64,000 nt of DNA from a virus, in IMG/VR virus record IMGVR_UViG_3300050821_010487, positions 18,336-82,335 of that record; one strand, 5' to 3'. The notes under the pieces were generated by a model, which saw only the letters and a list, made by a program, of their open reading frames with translations, was not told where the DNA came from and did no database searches. Made by a program: the position numbers and the translations under genes. Within the stretch, counting starts at the first letter, position 1, and each line of letters begins with the position of its first letter. Shown here piece after piece: positions 63,532-64,000 of the stretch.

Positions 63532-64000
63532 TGCGCGTCGTCTACAGCCCCGGGGCCGCGCAGCGCGAGCAGGCGCACATCGCCAGCCTCTCGCGCGGCT
63601 TCGCGTTCGGCTCCCGCGGCCTGCGCGACGAGCAGATGACCGACGAGGTCCGCGAGGCGCGCAAGAACAGGCGGATCAACGCCCGCACCTCGATGCTCGG
63701 CCGGCGCACCGCGGCCTACGGCGCCGGCTCGGCTGGCGGGGCCGGCGGCTCGGACATCCAGTTCGCGACCGGACGCCCCCGCGATCCGCTGTTCTACTGG
63801 CGGCAGAACAACCTTCCCTATGACTTTTCCCAGAACGAGGAGCTGGCGAAGGTCCGGGCATTCTGCCGCCTGCTGTACCAGACCGATCCTATCGTCGGGT
63901 CCTGCGTCGATATCTTTTCGAAGTTCCCGGTGGTCGGCGCGCATCTGCAGTGCAAAGATTCCCGGCTGGAGGAGTTCTACGGCGGTCTGTTCTTCGATGA
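63531..64000 (+). CDS. portal protein (N-terminal part, cut by window edge)
   Basis: The visible 156 residues include a basic, disordered N terminus (ARKNRRINARTSML) with RTAA at 59-62, and then DPLFYWRQNNLPYDFSQNEELAKVRAFCRLLYQTDPIVGSCVDIFSKFPVVG, the classical start of large-phage portals. It would form the dodecameric ring that joins head and packaging motor. The C terminus is outside the window. Confidence 0.82.
   Translation, partial: MRVVYSPGAAQREQAHIASLSRGFAFGSRGLRDEQMTDEVREARKNRRINARTSMLGRRTAAYGAGSAGGAGGSDIQFATGRPRDPLFYWRQNNLPYDFSQNEELAKVRAFCRLLYQTDPIVGSCVDIFSKFPVVGAHLQCKDSRLEEFYGGLFFD

Noticed and set aside
1-64000. tRNA genes, CRISPR arrays, insertion sequences, integrase and attachment sites
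   Set aside because: I searched by eye for cloverleaf-like segments in the gaps, regularly spaced repeats, transposase or integrase motifs and found none that hold up. A tRNA scan program would be needed to exclude weak ones.

Overview
The window reads as part of a large, high-GC, tightly packed bacteriophage genome, most likely infecting an actinomycete. The support is a large terminase subunit (6731-8857), a portal protein cut by the right edge (63531 onward), phage recombination genes (RecA-like, PD-(D/E)XK nuclease, RuvC-like resolvase), about a hundred small genes joined by ATGA/GTGA/TGATG overlaps, GGAGG-type ribosome sites and actinobacterial codon use. I recognise no tRNA, rRNA, CRISPR array or insertion sequence.

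Layout. (1) 1-8857, plus strand: recombination and packaging genes, a sigma-region-4-like HTH protein and the terminase. (2) 9210-20566: two giant multidomain proteins (1993 and 1799 aa) built from tandem ADP-ribosyltransferase (ART)-like modules interspersed with ParB-like, GNAT, nucleotidyltransferase-like, NUDIX and 2H-phosphoesterase domains, in the style of phage 'polyvalent proteins'. (3) 20595-28431: small genes, a uracil-DNA glycosylase and two low-complexity, structural-looking proteins (1114 and 331 aa). (4) 28428-47449, minus strand: C5-cytosine methyltransferase, membrane-anchored HNH protein, DpdA-like 7-deazaguanine transglycosylase and about 45 small orphan, zinc-ribbon and membrane proteins. 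(5) 47591-59583, plus strand: small orphans, a Spo11/topoisomerase VI A-like protein ('Mini-A' type) and an MFS exporter. (6) 59580-62355, minus strand: a cyclase resembling 2-deoxy-scyllo-inosose synthase and a membrane-anchored GH5-like hydrolase. (7) 62473-64000: a zinc-ribbon/acidic-linker protein and the portal start.

Most transcription units are headed by one promoter type. A TTGnnC -35 and a TAATGT -10 flank a 16-17 bp spacer that is itself conserved (TTAGCAAGRAACCCTG). A second GCAAGGAACC half-site usually lies 25-27 bp downstream. This looks like a phage-wide regulon with an operator inside the promoter and another near the transcription start. One copy lies antisense inside the start of the first giant gene.

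Working model (inference): the giant ART proteins are made with the head genes, and recurrent [KR]TA[AS] tetrapeptides at domain borders, also present near the portal N terminus, are candidate maturation-protease sites. The modules would then be virion-carried effectors acting on NAD+/ADP-ribose chemistry or host defences. The DNA-modification genes would protect the genome. The cyclase, exporter and GH5-like hydrolase look like host-derived cargo.
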